Shown: positions 27,042 through 36,700 of the stretch, piece by piece | How the letters are laid out: every line of letters starts with the position of its first letter | How positions within the stretch are numbered: position 1 is the first letter of the stretch | Assembly: GCF_025907915.1 (NCBI RefSeq) | Contig: NZ_JAPAAF010000015.1 | Coordinates: forward strand, 27,796-91,795 | Reading direction: 5' to 3' | Length of the DNA stretch: 64,000 bases | Source: Gaoshiqia sediminis | GTDB lineage: Bacteria > Bacteroidota > Bacteroidia > Bacteroidales > Prolixibacteraceae | Position numbers and translations under genes: made by a program | The notes under the pieces: model-generated | What the model was told of the DNA's origin: nothing | Seen by the model: only the letters and a program-made list of their open reading frames with translations | The model's database searches: none

Positions 27042-27428
27042 CCGCTAAGCGGTTTCAAACCATCAGGAGCTTATCCGCTAAGCGGTTCTAAACCGCTAAG
27101 CGGATTATTGAAGCCATCGTTCGATGTTGGGTTTCAGAAGACTTTTTTTAGCATACTTTCATCTAGCAGCATCATCGACTGAACGTAGAAATCTTTTTGG
27201 TCGAAGCAGATACATTGAGATGCAAGATTTTTATTTTGCAGTATGTCTTTTTAGAGCCTGCAGAGCTTTTTAACCTCAAACCGGAAAATTAATCATCGGG
27301 AGCGTATCCGCTAAGCGGTTCTAAACCGCTAAGCGGATTACGGAAACGGTTCCAAACCGCTAAGCGGATTACGGAAACGGTTCCAAACCGCTAAGCGGAT
27401 TAATGCATGGTTCCAAACCGCTAAGCAG
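27042..27428. repeat. REP-like palindromic units, cluster 2 (7 intact, 1 degenerate)
   Basis: CCGCTAAGCGG occurs at 27042, 27075, 27093, 27308, 27326, 27357 and 27388, with a degenerate unit (CCGCTAAGCAG) at 27418. The last four units form a direct array of about 31-bp period (ACGGAAACGGTTCCAAA spacer), a local amplification of a single REP arm. The array ends 13 nt before the stop codon of selD, so it may affect that transcript's 3' end. Confidence 0.8.
27123..27300 (-). pseudogene. Second decayed copy of the RAYT 3' end
   Basis: It shares the CTAGCAGCATCATCGACTG block with the intact RAYT and shares the AACCGGAAAATTAATCATCGGG-type tail with the other remnant (25986-26164). It therefore descends from the same diverged copy as that remnant. 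It has no usable frame. Confidence 0.65.
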
Positions 27429-27440
27429 ATGCAAGCGCAA

Positions 27441-28472
27441 TTATTTCAGCACGATTAGCTTTTCCTGTGGTTGGGTGAGGGAGCCAAACGGTTCGGCTTT
27501 ATACCCGTGTTTGCCGAGCAGGTTTTCTACCTCGGTGATGGCATCCGGTTCAACGGCGATCAAGAGTCCGCCGCTGGTTTGCGGGTCGCAAAGGATCAGT
27601 TTGTCCTGTTCGTTGCGCAGCTGAACATTTTGCCCGTAGCTGTCCCAGTTTCGGTGCGTTCCGCCCGGGATGCAGTCTTGTGCGATGTATTCGTCCACCT
27701 CTGCGAACCGGGGTATCTTGTCGAACTCGATGAGGGCCGAAAGCTTGCTCCCCTCGCACATCTCCGTTAAATGACCGAGCAGGCCAAAGCCGGTAACATC
27801 GGTCATCGCTTTTACCCCGCCAATCAAGGCCAATTCTTCGCCAATCCGGTTGAGTTGTGTCATCGCCTCGGGGGCCAGGCAGGCATGTTCTGCTTTCAGT
27901 TTTCCCTGTTTTTGTGCTGTGGTGAAGACGCCTACGCCCAGTGGTTTGGTGAGGTAGAGCTGGCAGCCAGCTGTGGCGGTGTCGTTTCGTTTCAGGTTGT
28001 CAAGCGCTACCTGCCCGGTAACGGCCAGCCCGAATATTGGCTCGGGGCTGTCGATACTGTGACCGCCAGCCAGGATAATTCCGGCTTCTTTGCAGGCTTG
28101 GCGGCCGCCATCCATCACCTGGCGGGCAATTTCGGCAGGCAGTTTATTTACCGGCCAACCCAAAATGGCAATGGCCAGCAGGGGTTTTCCGCCCATAGCA
28201 TACACGTCGCTGATGGCGTTGGTGGCCGCGATTTTCCCAAAGGTGAAAGGATCGTCCACAATGGGCATGAAAAAGTCGGTGGTGCTGATGATGGCCGTGC
28301 CATCGCCCATATCGTAAACGGCAGCGTCGTCGCGGCTTTCGTTGCCTACCAGCAAGCGGTTGTCGCGGATAGGGTCGATGTTGTTGTGCAGGATGGTGCT
28401 CAGTACCTTGGGTGATATTTTGCATCCACAGCCTGCGCCGTGACTGTATTGGGTGAGTTTTATCTCATTCAT
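27441..28472 (-). CDS. selD: Selenide, water dikinase
   Basis: The 343-residue enzyme makes selenophosphate from selenide and ATP. The N-terminal active site is GAGCGCKI (Cys at 15 and 17), so the catalytic residue is Cys, not selenocysteine. Other landmarks are [51 protein letters not shown], and GFGLLGHL. Its start overlaps the end of mnmH by 8 nt, so the two are coupled. This supplies selenium for tRNA modification by the neighbour; no selA, selB or tRNA-Sec is visible. Confidence 0.96.
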   Translation of the reverse strand: MNEIKLTQYSHGAGCGCKISPKVLSTILHNNIDPIRDNRLLVGNESRDDAAVYDMGDGTAIISTTDFFMPIVDDPFTFGKIAATNAISDVYAMGGKPLLAIAILGWPVNKLPAEIARQVMDGGRQACKEAGIILAGGHSIDSPEPIFGLAVTGQVALDNLKRNDTATAGCQLYLTKPLGVGVFTTAQKQGKLKAEHACLAPEAMTQLNRIGEELALIGGVKAMTDVTGFGLLGHLTEMCEGSKLSALIEFDKIPRFAEVDEYIAQDCIPGGTHRNWDSYGQNVQLRNEQDKLILCDPQTSGGLLIAVEPDAITEVENLLGKHGYKAEPFGSLTQPQEKLIVLK

Positions 28473-29502
28473 GGCTGAAATAATTTATCAGGGTTTCTGC
28501 ATTTTTTCGGGGGTTGGTGTCTTCGAGCGGCAGGTAAACTACCTTTGCCGGATCGCGAAGGCTGATACCTTTCCGGTACGATTTATCGTAATAATGAAGT
28601 GTGCGTTTTGCCACTTCGTAATAGTTTCCTTCTTCCAAAAAATGCAAGGCTTCGTTGGCCGCCAAACCTCCCAGGCGTTTCGAAATCCGTTCGATGGATG
28701 CTGCCAGATGCTGCGGCGGGCAGTTCCCGTATTCCTCCACCAGGTGATCGATGCGCTTTGGTTGCGGAATGTCCAGAAAATAGACCGTTTGATTTCTTAT
28801 TTGGTTGAAGAGGTTAAGCGGAATTTTCACACCGCCGATATTGTGGCTTTCATCCTCCAGCCAGATGGGCTTCCCGATGTTTAACCGGCGGAATTCTTCC
28901 TGCAGGTTATTCGCAAACTGCTCGATCGTGGGTTGTTCCGGCTGATCGATCCCGCCAAAGGCAGAACCTTTGTGGCAGGCCAGTCCCTCCAGGTCAACCA
29001 CCTGAAGCCCGCGAGCCTTCAACGCATTCAGCAGATGGGTCTTGCCGCTTCCGGTATAGCCGCCTACAATGCGAAGCCTGAACGGCTGGGCAAAGAAATC
29101 GAGCACATAATTACGGTAGGCTTTGTAGCCGCCTTCAAGCACATATACTTTCCGGAACCCATTGTCGGCCAAATGTTGAGCGAACGAGGCGCTGCGCATG
29201 CCGCCACGCCAGCAATGAACGACCAGCTCTCTGGCCGGCGCCACTTCTTCGGATTGCGAGATGAACTGATCCAGTTTGGGTGTTACCAGTTGGTAGCCCA
29301 GTTCGATAGCCTTCTCTCTCGATTGCTGCACATAGACGGTCCCAACCTGTGCCCGTTCGGCATCCGAAAACAAGGGAATGTTGACGGCTCCCGGGATATG
29401 GCCCTTCCGGTGTTCGCCGGGTGAACGCACATCAATTACCGGCAGGTGTTTCAACTGCTGGTAGTATTGATGAATGGTCAGTTTTTGGATCATGCGGTTC
29501 AC
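28465..29502 (-). CDS. mnmH: tRNA 2-selenouridine synthase
   Basis: The 345-residue protein has a rhodanese domain (about 10-130) with the active Cys in [13 protein letters not shown], then a P-loop domain with [12 protein letters not shown] near residue 148. This is the MnmH (SelU/YbbB) arrangement. It replaces sulphur by selenium in wobble uridine of certain tRNAs, via a geranylated intermediate, using selenophosphate from SelD. It is directly upstream of and overlapping selD. Confidence 0.95.
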   Translation of the reverse strand: MNRMIQKLTIHQYYQQLKHLPVIDVRSPGEHRKGHIPGAVNIPLFSDAERAQVGTVYVQQSREKAIELGYQLVTPKLDQFISQSEEVAPARELVVHCWRGGMRSASFAQHLADNGFRKVYVLEGGYKAYRNYVLDFFAQPFRLRIVGGYTGSGKTHLLNALKARGLQVVDLEGLACHKGSAFGGIDQPEQPTIEQFANNLQEEFRRLNIGKPIWLEDESHNIGGVKIPLNLFNQIRNQTVYFLDIPQPKRIDHLVEEYGNCPPQHLAASIERISKRLGGLAANEALHFLEEGNYYEVAKRTLHYYDKSYRKGISLRDPAKVVYLPLEDTNPRKNAETLINYFSHE

Positions 29503-29530
29503 CGGAATTTTTAAGGAAGCAGTCTGTCTG

Positions 29531-29980
29531 TTAACGATAAGGCAACTTGGTTAACATGTCGGCCAGTTGGTTGATGCCTTCTTCCAGCTTTTTGTTCACC
29601 ATCATTTTGATCATCATGCTCATTTCGGCATGAAGGGTCAGCCGCATTTTCGTCTGGTATGCCGACTCAGGAAGCAGTTGGATCCAGAACGTGATGCCGA
29701 TGGGTAATCCGCCCGAACTGTTTATTTTGATGGTTTTGGCCGGTTCGCGTTCGATGATGCGTATTTCGGCCTGCCCCATCCCCGAAATGTTGAAACGGCA
29801 CGAGTCGGCATCCGACTCAAAATCCGTTACCTTAATTTGCGGCACCGATTCGTTGATTTTCGACAATAACCCTTCGTTTACATAGGTTGAAAGGTTCTCA
29901 AAGTTCGACAGGTAATTGTAAACAATGTCCTGATTTTGCTCAATCAGCTTTATGTCGCTGACGTATTTCTGTGTACTCAT
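29531..29980 (-). CDS. SRPBCC-fold protein
   Basis: The 149-residue protein shows START/SRPBCC-like features: an opening strand and helix (NQDIVYNYLSNFENLSTYV), a central GLPIGITFWIQLLP strand pair, and a long C-terminal helix (MMVNKKLEEGINQLADMLTKL). Such folds bind hydrophobic ligands, but no ligand can be named. It lies 28 nt before mnmH on the same strand and may be co-transcribed. Confidence 0.7.
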   Translation of the reverse strand: MSTQKYVSDIKLIEQNQDIVYNYLSNFENLSTYVNEGLLSKINESVPQIKVTDFESDADSCRFNISGMGQAEIRIIEREPAKTIKINSSGGLPIGITFWIQLLPESAYQTKMRLTLHAEMSMMIKMMVNKKLEEGINQLADMLTKLPYR

Positions 29981-30058
29981 GGTGGTTGTTTCATTAAAAT
30001 GGAACAGGATGTTTGACGAATTGTCCCTACTTTGATAATTGATTTTTACAAAACAGAA

Positions 30059-30083
30059 ACATCCCCGACAGGGCCGGGGATGT
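30059..30083 (-). terminator. Rho-independent terminator of pyrE
   Basis: A perfect 9-bp stem ACATCCCCG / CGGGGATGT with a 7-nt loop is followed on the minus strand by TTTCTGTTTTG. It sits 28 nt past the pyrE stop. Confidence 0.75.
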
Positions 30084-30111
30084 CACGATATCGTTTGAAG
30101 GATGGTTCTGC

Positions 30112-30744
30112 TTATTTGCCCCAGTTTGCCGGGTCTTCCCGCCATTTGTTCAGCGATTCCACCTGCGATTCCTGAATTTCGCCGGATTCCAGTGCCACTT
30201 CAATCAGTGTTTTGTAGCGGCTGAGGGTAGTCAGCTCAATACCTGCCTGGGCAAAGTTTTCTTTGGCAATGGGGAAGTTGTAGGTGAAAATAGCCATCAT
30301 GCCCAATACATCGCCGCCAAAATTTGTAATAGCCTCGGCTGCTTTCAGGCTGCTCACCCCGGTTGATACCAGGTCTTCAATGACTACCACTTTTTGTCCG
30401 GCTTTCAGGTCGCCTTCAATCAGGTTCTCCAGTCCATGGTCTTTCGGTTTCGAGCGAACGTAGATAAAAGGCAGGCCAAGTTCCTGGGCTACCAGCATGC
30501 CGATGGCAATGGCGCCGGTAGCAACCCCGGCAATCACTTCAGCTTGAGGGTATTTCTCGCGGACCAGTTTGACAAATTGGTCACGCACATAGGTACGTGC
30601 TTCGGGGTAGGACAACAATTTCCGGTTGTCGCAATAAATCGGAGCTTTCCAGCCTGATGCCCAGGTAAAAGGGTTTGATGGTTGGATTTTTATTGTGTTA
30701 ATTTGTACGAGCTTTTTCGTCACTTCCAGGTGGATGTCTTGCAT
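30112..30744 (-). CDS. pyrE: Orotate phosphoribosyltransferase
   Basis: The enzyme joins orotate to PRPP to form OMP in pyrimidine synthesis. The PRPP loop VVVIEDLVSTGVSS is near residue 125, and IQPSNPFTWASGWKAPIYCDNR marks the N-terminal part. I chose ATG 30744 (MQDIHLEV), giving 210 residues, over ATG 30771. The reason is that a TAnnTTTG-type box on the minus strand at 30781-30774 would otherwise lie only 3 nt before the start. It is followed by a clear terminator and is divergent from the NUDIX gene. Confidence 0.93.
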   Translation of the reverse strand: MQDIHLEVTKKLVQINTIKIQPSNPFTWASGWKAPIYCDNRKLLSYPEARTYVRDQFVKLVREKYPQAEVIAGVATGAIAIGMLVAQELGLPFIYVRSKPKDHGLENLIEGDLKAGQKVVVIEDLVSTGVSSLKAAEAITNFGGDVLGMMAIFTYNFPIAKENFAQAGIELTTLSRYKTLIEVALESGEIQESQVESLNKWREDPANWGK

Positions 30745-30773
30745 AATGTTAAATGTTTTTACTGAATTCATCG

Positions 30774-30781
30774 CAAATGTA
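30774..30781 (-). promoter_or_regulatory. Candidate -7 box (TACATTTG) for pyrE
   Basis: The minus strand reads TACATTTG here, matching TAnnTTTG. The -33 TTG is not at the usual 19-21 nt spacing. It favours the downstream pyrE start at 30744 and overlaps the start of the divergent NUDIX gene (30777). Confidence 0.3.
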
Positions 30782-31403
30782 CAAAGTTTTTTTCAATGAG
30801 TACCAGCTGAGGTTTCTGTTCGAAAATAAGAATTCATCTAGGGTTAACATTGGTCAATGTATTGATATTGAATGCTTTGATGATTTTTGGGGCTTGATCG
30901 AAAGGCTGGAAAGCGGAAAATATGCTGAAGAACTTTTTATTGGCTGCCGGATTTCCCCAAACTTGTTGAAACAACTTATTAATGAAATGACACTTATTCC
31001 GGCTGCCGGGGGTTTGGTGAAAAACGAGCATGACCAATATTTGTTTATCCGGAGGTTAGGGCGCTGGGACTTGCCCAAGGGGAAGATCGAAAAGCACGAG
31101 CCGGTGCGCGATGCGGCCCTGCGCGAGGTGGAAGAGGAATGTGGACTGAGCAACTTACAGATACTGCGCGAATTGCCGCCAACTTTTCACATATACCGCT
31201 CACCCTATATCCGGGAGAAAAACAACCTGGTGTGGAAACAAACTTCCTGGTTCGAAATGATTCATACAGGGCAAGGGGCACTTGTTCCCCAAATCGAAGA
31301 GGATATTGAGGAAGTGCGCTGGTTTGGCCGCCACGAGCTGGATGAAGTTTATGCTTGCACCTATGCCAATTTAAAGGAATTGCTCCATTTCTATTTTGCC
31401 TGA
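30777..31403 (+). CDS. NUDIX hydrolase
   Basis: The protein of about 208 residues starts at ATG 30777 (MYKVFFNEYQL). The NUDIX box is complete: G-x5-E-x7-REVEEECGL, beginning GKIEKHE near residue 101. The N-terminal 85 residues form an extra domain typical of a Bacteroidota NUDIX group. The family hydrolyses nucleoside diphosphates linked to other moieties; the substrate here is unknown. Its last 13 bases overlap the convergent TlpA-like gene. Confidence 0.9.
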   Translation: MYKVFFNEYQLRFLFENKNSSRVNIGQCIDIECFDDFWGLIERLESGKYAEELFIGCRISPNLLKQLINEMTLIPAAGGLVKNEHDQYLFIRRLGRWDLPKGKIEKHEPVRDAALREVEEECGLSNLQILRELPPTFHIYRSPYIREKNNLVWKQTSWFEMIHTGQGALVPQIEEDIEEVRWFGRHELDEVYACTYANLKELLHFYFA

Positions 31404-32812
31404 CGCCGCCACTCTTCCACTTGCAGTTTTTTGAGGATATCCGACAACTGCCGATCGAAGCCATCCAGCGGATTGAGTGCAGGGGCCAGCTTCAGTAGGC
31501 CGTCCGGGGAAATCAGATATGTCGTCGGAAAGCTTTTCACCCGATATTTTTCAGCTTCTGTTGGTGAAAAGGTGAAGAACTCACCAGTCCATTCCTGCTG
31601 GGCAATCATGTCTTTTTTGGCCAGTTCACTCTCCGGAATGAGGTTCACAACTAGAAGTTTCCCGACAAATGGCGCTGCGCTTTTTTTCAAGTGATCCAAG
31701 TGTTGGCGGCAAATAGGATTGGTAACGCTGGTGAAATGCAGGTAAACAAATTTTCCGCGAAAGGCGGCCAGCTGAGTTTGTTGGCCGTCAAGCGCGGTAA
31801 AGCGGATATTTGGCGCTTCGGTACCCGGCAGCAGGTAGGTGAGCTTCTGTGTCAACTTGGCGGCAATTTCCTTTTTTTGGGCAGGCCAGTCACTTTGTGC
31901 GATTTTATTCAGCAAGGTCAACAGGCTTTGCTGTGAAAACTGTCCGGTGTAAAAGGCATCATGGATCGATTTCAATATGACTAATTGCGCCAGGTTTTTG
32001 TCCCAGTTTTTCTGTTGAATAAGCGCATCTTCAATTTCTTTCAGTTTGGCCTGGGCTACCAATCTGCCGAATTGTTCGCCATCCACGGCATTGGCCAGCT
32101 GGCCGAAATAGTTGGAGAAGAGCTGCTCGAACAAACGATAGCAAGTGGGCACCAGCAAGTTGGGCCGATGATCGACAAAGCTGCTTGTGGCAAAACGTTC
32201 GTTCCGGCCTTGGTGGAGGGCATACTCAGCGCTGGCCAGGCGGTAAAATTTGTAGTCTTCGAACGTTGCGTTTGCGGTGGGGGGGAACTGTTGCAGAAGG
32301 GCTGCTTTCAGTGAATCAACGGCAGCAACCGATTTGTCCCGGTAAATCTGCTGAAAGAAGCGATCTTCCTGCCGGGCAAATTCCAACTCGAAAGCCTGCA
32401 CCATCCGGTTGAGGTCGGTTGCCGGGGCGTTGACCAGTCCAAAGGGAACCACCTCGGGCTTGAAATACGGATTGCGCCGCTCGGCCCCACTCACCGGCCG
32501 GTAGGGTGGGAGCGCCAGGTGGTATTTTTTTCCGGGTTCGAGGAAAATGTAGGCTTGCCAGGCATCAAAGTCGGCCTGGCAAAAGCTTGTTTTGTTGAGC
32601 TTTAGGCTTGTGGAAAACGATCCGTCGGATTGGAACTGCCAGGTGGCCACGGTCGTTTTTTCGCCACTGACCGGCTCAGTCAGTTCGTATAACGTAATGG
32701 TTTTTCCTGCATACTCAGGCGCTTTCCCCGAAATAACGACGGTTTGGTTTTGTCCCTCCACGATGGAAACAGAAAGCAGGGACAGCAATACAAAAAGCAA
32801 TTGCTTAATCAT
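31391..32812 (-). CDS. TlpA-like periplasmic protein with incomplete redox motif
   Basis: Start taken at ATG 32812, giving MIKQLLFVLLSLLSVSIVEGQ as signal peptide and an ATGATTAA overlap of 8 nt with the coaD end; an upstream ATG at 32830 is less likely. The middle is a long all-helical region (about 120-320). The last third is a thioredoxin fold (FTALDGQQTQLAAFRGKFVYLHFTSV). The active-site position reads TNPICRQH, so the first Cys of CxxC is replaced and only one remains. A disulphide reductase role is therefore doubtful. A scaffold or single-Cys role is possible. Confidence 0.75.
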   Translation of the reverse strand: MIKQLLFVLLSLLSVSIVEGQNQTVVISGKAPEYAGKTITLYELTEPVSGEKTTVATWQFQSDGSFSTSLKLNKTSFCQADFDAWQAYIFLEPGKKYHLALPPYRPVSGAERRNPYFKPEVVPFGLVNAPATDLNRMVQAFELEFARQEDRFFQQIYRDKSVAAVDSLKAALLQQFPPTANATFEDYKFYRLASAEYALHQGRNERFATSSFVDHRPNLLVPTCYRLFEQLFSNYFGQLANAVDGEQFGRLVAQAKLKEIEDALIQQKNWDKNLAQLVILKSIHDAFYTGQFSQQSLLTLLNKIAQSDWPAQKKEIAAKLTQKLTYLLPGTEAPNIRFTALDGQQTQLAAFRGKFVYLHFTSVTNPICRQHLDHLKKSAAPFVGKLLVVNLIPESELAKKDMIAQQEWTGEFFTFSPTEAEKYRVKSFPTTYLISPDGLLKLAPALNPLDGFDRQLSDILKKLQVEEWRRQAK

Positions 32813-33287
32813 CTTCCCGCGTAAATTCATCCATATTCAAGCCTTTGGGCAAAAACATGCTGGCATCGCCGCCATGCAGGATGATGTCGCGCACGATGGT
32901 GGAGTTCACCGGGGTGTGTTCGGGCATAGTGAGCAAAAATACAGTTTCGATTTGCGGGTGCATCTTTTTATTTACTTGCGCAATGGCCCGTTCGTATTCA
33001 AAATCGGCCGAAGTACGCAAACCGCGTAGGATATAATTGGCGCCAACCTTTTTGCAGAAATCCACGGTGAGGCCTTCGTGGCTCATCACTTCCACCTTGG
33101 GTTCATCGGCAAAAACCTGCCTAACCCACGTCAGCCGTTTTTCGAGTTTAAAGAATGATTGTTTGTTGGAGTTGTAGCCAATCATGATCACAATCTTGTC
33201 GAACATGGGGATGGCCCGGCGAACGATACTTTCATGTCCGATGGTGAACGGGTCGAACGATCCCGGGAAGATGGCGATTTTTTCCAT
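32805..33287 (-). CDS. coaD: Phosphopantetheine adenylyltransferase
   Basis: The 160-residue enzyme makes dephospho-CoA from ATP and phosphopantetheine, the penultimate step of CoA synthesis. The start is the ATG at 33287 (MEKIAIFPGSFDPFTIGH), the usual family N-terminus with the T/HxGH nucleotide site. The in-frame extension upstream to 33410 is not supported. ILRGLRTSADFEYERAIAQVNK follows near residue 87, and STIVRDI near residue 128. It is translationally coupled to the TlpA-like gene. Confidence 0.96.
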   Translation of the reverse strand: MEKIAIFPGSFDPFTIGHESIVRRAIPMFDKIVIMIGYNSNKQSFFKLEKRLTWVRQVFADEPKVEVMSHEGLTVDFCKKVGANYILRGLRTSADFEYERAIAQVNKKMHPQIETVFLLTMPEHTPVNSTIVRDIILHGGDASMFLPKGLNMDEFTREDD

Positions 33288-33311
33288 GTGTCCTTTGTTG
33301 AATTCAAAGAC

Positions 33312-33319
33312 CAAATATA
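33312..33319 (-). promoter_or_regulatory. Candidate -7 box (TATATTTG) for coaD
   Basis: The minus strand reads TATATTTG, matching TAnnTTTG, 24 nt before the chosen coaD ATG. No good -33 TTG is seen. It supports the 33287 start. Confidence 0.35.
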
Positions 33320-33721
33320 GCGGATAATATTTGGAAATGGACTTTGTGCCTGGCTTTATTCTCTTTGTGGGCGGTGCTTTGTCTTGTTCGGCATCTGCTG
33401 TTCTCTTCATTTAAATTGAATTTGACCTGCTCTTTCGCTCGGTTGATCTTTCTTTTCTACCATCTTTTGTGCCCAATGGCTTCGATAGCAGATGAGGGTT
33501 GATGATGAAAATTAAATTGCGATTGGTTCCAATGTTTTTCGGTTGCATGCTATTGCATTCTTTTAATATCTTGTGGGGCAATTTGATGAAGGGTTTTTCC
33601 TGATTGGCGAACAGAGGGGGCGTAGGCAGGGCTCAACGGATGTTGCTTTCGTTGCGGGGCATGAGGAATGGGAGTAGCCTTTCTGTTGGAGTGGGATGAC
33701 CGTGGTTTTTTTATTGTTTGT
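33320..33721. other. Intergenic region before the T9SS cargo gene
   Basis: This contains no recognisable gene. A 33-codon plus-strand frame at 33502-33603 encodes a short hydrophobic peptide and is probably chance. The promoter for the large downstream gene must lie here, but I cannot place it. Confidence 0.4.
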
Positions 33722-36700
33722 ATGAATTGGATGGAACGAATGAAAGGAAAAAAATGGATAGTTGGCCTGGGCTTGATGGTTATAGCGGTTCTGGCAACTG
33801 CTCAGTCTGACCTGTGCCGGAAATCAACCGAAGGGACCAGCTTTTGGTTCGGTTTTATGGAAAGCCGGAATTACCACTCAGCGCACTTCGTTGAAATTAC
33901 CGTCACAGCCCGCGAAACCACCAATTTTCAGGTGTTTATTGGCCACGACGAAACGCCTTTCAACGGTATCTACACCGTGCAGACCAATAGTAGTACGCGT
34001 GTGCTCATTCCCTGGCAAATGGTCGAGGCTACAGGCTCCGAAGAAATACAGGACAGGGGCATCCGGCTGGTGTCCGAAAAACCGGTGAACGTATATGCCC
34101 TCAACTGGGATGCCAACTCGGCTGATGTCGCGGTGATCTATCCGGCTTCTTCACTGGGTAATGAATATTTTGCCGTTTGCTATGAACCGCATGTTAGCGA
34201 AAATAATGGTGTTTACGTTAATGGCCGGAATAGCGAGTTCTTAATTGTGGCTACCGAGGATGTCACTGCGGTGGCGATTGTCCCCTCTAAGGTAACCGAT
34301 AAGTTGGTCAATGCCGGCGATACTATTAAAATCGTCCTGAATAAGGGTGAAGTGTATCAGGTGCAGTCGATGAATCATAATGGTTTAACCGGACAGGGCG
34401 ACCTTACGGGCAGTTATGTCCTGGCCGATAAACCCATTGCCTTTTACTCGGGCTCTCTGGGAACAACCGTCCCTGCCGATTCCGGGGTCTCTGCATGGGA
34501 TCATCTTTACGAACAAATCCCGCCCGTTCCTTCGTGGGGGCGCGATTATTATGGCGTTCCGCTCAAATCGAGGGAGCAGGACCGTTACCGCATTATGGCT
34601 GCCCAGGATGGGACGGTCGTTCATGTGGATGGGCTCGCACCAATTCTTCTCAACCGGGGCGAATTCAGCGAAATTGTCTTGTACCATAATCAACCCTCCC
34701 GTATTTATGCCGAAAAGCCAATCCTCGTGGTGCAGTATAGCCAGTCTAAATCGGTCGACAATGCCTACACTGGCGGAAACGGCGACCCGTTTATGATTGT
34801 TCTGAGCTCATCTTCGCAATCGAAAAACGACGTTACTTTTGTGACTTACGATTCCGACCAGATTAAAAAGTACTATGTTAATGTGATCACCTTAACCGAG
34901 GAAACCGTCAACCTCCGCCTCGACGGGAATGCCTTTCAAAGCGAATTTTCGCCTTTTCCCAATAGTCAGTATTCGTGGGCGCAGCTGGATTTGAATCCAG
35001 GTACGTACCGGATGTGGAATACGAATGAAGATCGCGGCTTCCTGGCATATGTGTACGGTTTTGGCGGGGTCGAATCGTATGGCTATGGCGTTGGATTTAA
35101 TCTCGACCTGGTGCTCGACCTGGGTGAAAGTATCGACTTCCAGGGCGATACGCTTTTGCTGTGCCACGGCGAATCGCGCACCCTGGATGCCGGTCCTTAT
35201 TTCGATTCGTATGCCTGGAACACGGGCGAAACTTCGCAACAGCTTACGGTTACCGAGGGGGGAATGTATGCCGTTACCACAACAACCATCGATGGGTGTG
35301 AGCTGAAGGATTCCATCTTTATTTATGTCAGCCATCCACAAACAAACCTGGGGGCCGACCTGGTGGAGGAGTGTTATCCTTTTTCCATGCAGCTCGACGG
35401 ACAGGAGGGTTTCGAGGATTATCTCTGGCAGAATGAAGCTGGCGATACGATTGGCTCCGCCCGGTGGTATGAGGCAAGTCAAACCGGTGAGTACCGCGTT
35501 ACCGTTACTGACCAATATGGCTGTAGTGCCGGCGATACGATGAATCTGGTGATTTTTCCGGTTCCGGAGCTGGAACTAAGTGGCGAAAATCTAATTTGCG
35601 GAGGACTGAGCAGTGAACTCAACGTTTCTTTTACCGGAGCGCCGGAATCTGTCTGGAATTATGAAGGCAGCTATAGCTGGTCAACAGATAAACCTTCTTT
35701 CCTCACTTTTTCTGACGAAAAGCTGACATCTGCAACAATTCGTGCAGCAGAATTTGGGACATACGATATTTATTATTTGTTGAAAACTATTGACGGGTGC
35801 GAACAGGCAGATACTTTCCGGGTAAGGTTCCACCAGACACCTACTTCTCCTTTTACATTTGATGATGATTCGAAATGCGAAGGCTACAGTAAAAAGCTGA
35901 TTTATACAGGTCAGGCCACCGATAGCGCTACCTTTTACTGGGATTTGGATGGCTGTCAGTTTGTCGATACGCTTGATTGGCAAAACTACATAGTCACAGT
36001 GGGCGCATTTTTAGATAAGCCGCCATATATCAACTTGGTAATTGATGATAATGGTTGCTGGAGCGACACAACCATCATTCCCATGGGAGCAAAGCCCAAT
36101 TTTATCATGGATGCCGACAACCTTAGAGGTTGCGATAGTTTGACGGTTCAGTTTTCGAGTACGTTGATCATTCCGGATAATGTGAATTATGAATGGGCGT
36201 TTGATGATGGTGAAGTTATAACCGGTCAACATGCCACGAAGCATTTTGATACGCCGGGATTTTATGATGTCCAATTAACCATTACCAACCAGGTGACTGG
36301 TTGTCAGAATGGGTTTACCCTCGATAGCATGGTGCGTGTTTTTCCGACGCCAACTGCCTCGATCGTGGCCGATCCCGGATTTTGCTATCCGGACTCTGCC
36401 CGGATTTTTTATGAATACAGTATCGACTCGTCCTTCTGTTACTGGGAATTTGATGGTGCCTCTCAACTGGGCGCTGGCAACGATTCCATCACGGTGTTGC
36501 TGGAAGACCCGCAAGGAACTATCCATTTAATAGTGGATGAATACGGATGCTTCAGCAAACCGGCTCAAGTGAGTCTAAAAAGAAAACCGCATTTTGACTT
36601 TTTTGCCGGGAACGTTGAAGAGTGCCAGCCTGCCTCCTTGTCATTTTTTGCAGCACAAACAGATCAATCGCTCGATTATTCCTGGCTCACCCCCTTTTCA

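Noticed and set aside
25856..27428. CRISPR-like repeat array
   Set aside because: The repeated 11-mer occurs in both orientations with unequal spacing and beside a RAYT transposase; there are no cas genes or unique spacers of constant length.
27441..28472. Selenocysteine codon in selD
   Set aside because: The active site reads GAGCGCKI in sense codons; no in-frame TGA is needed.
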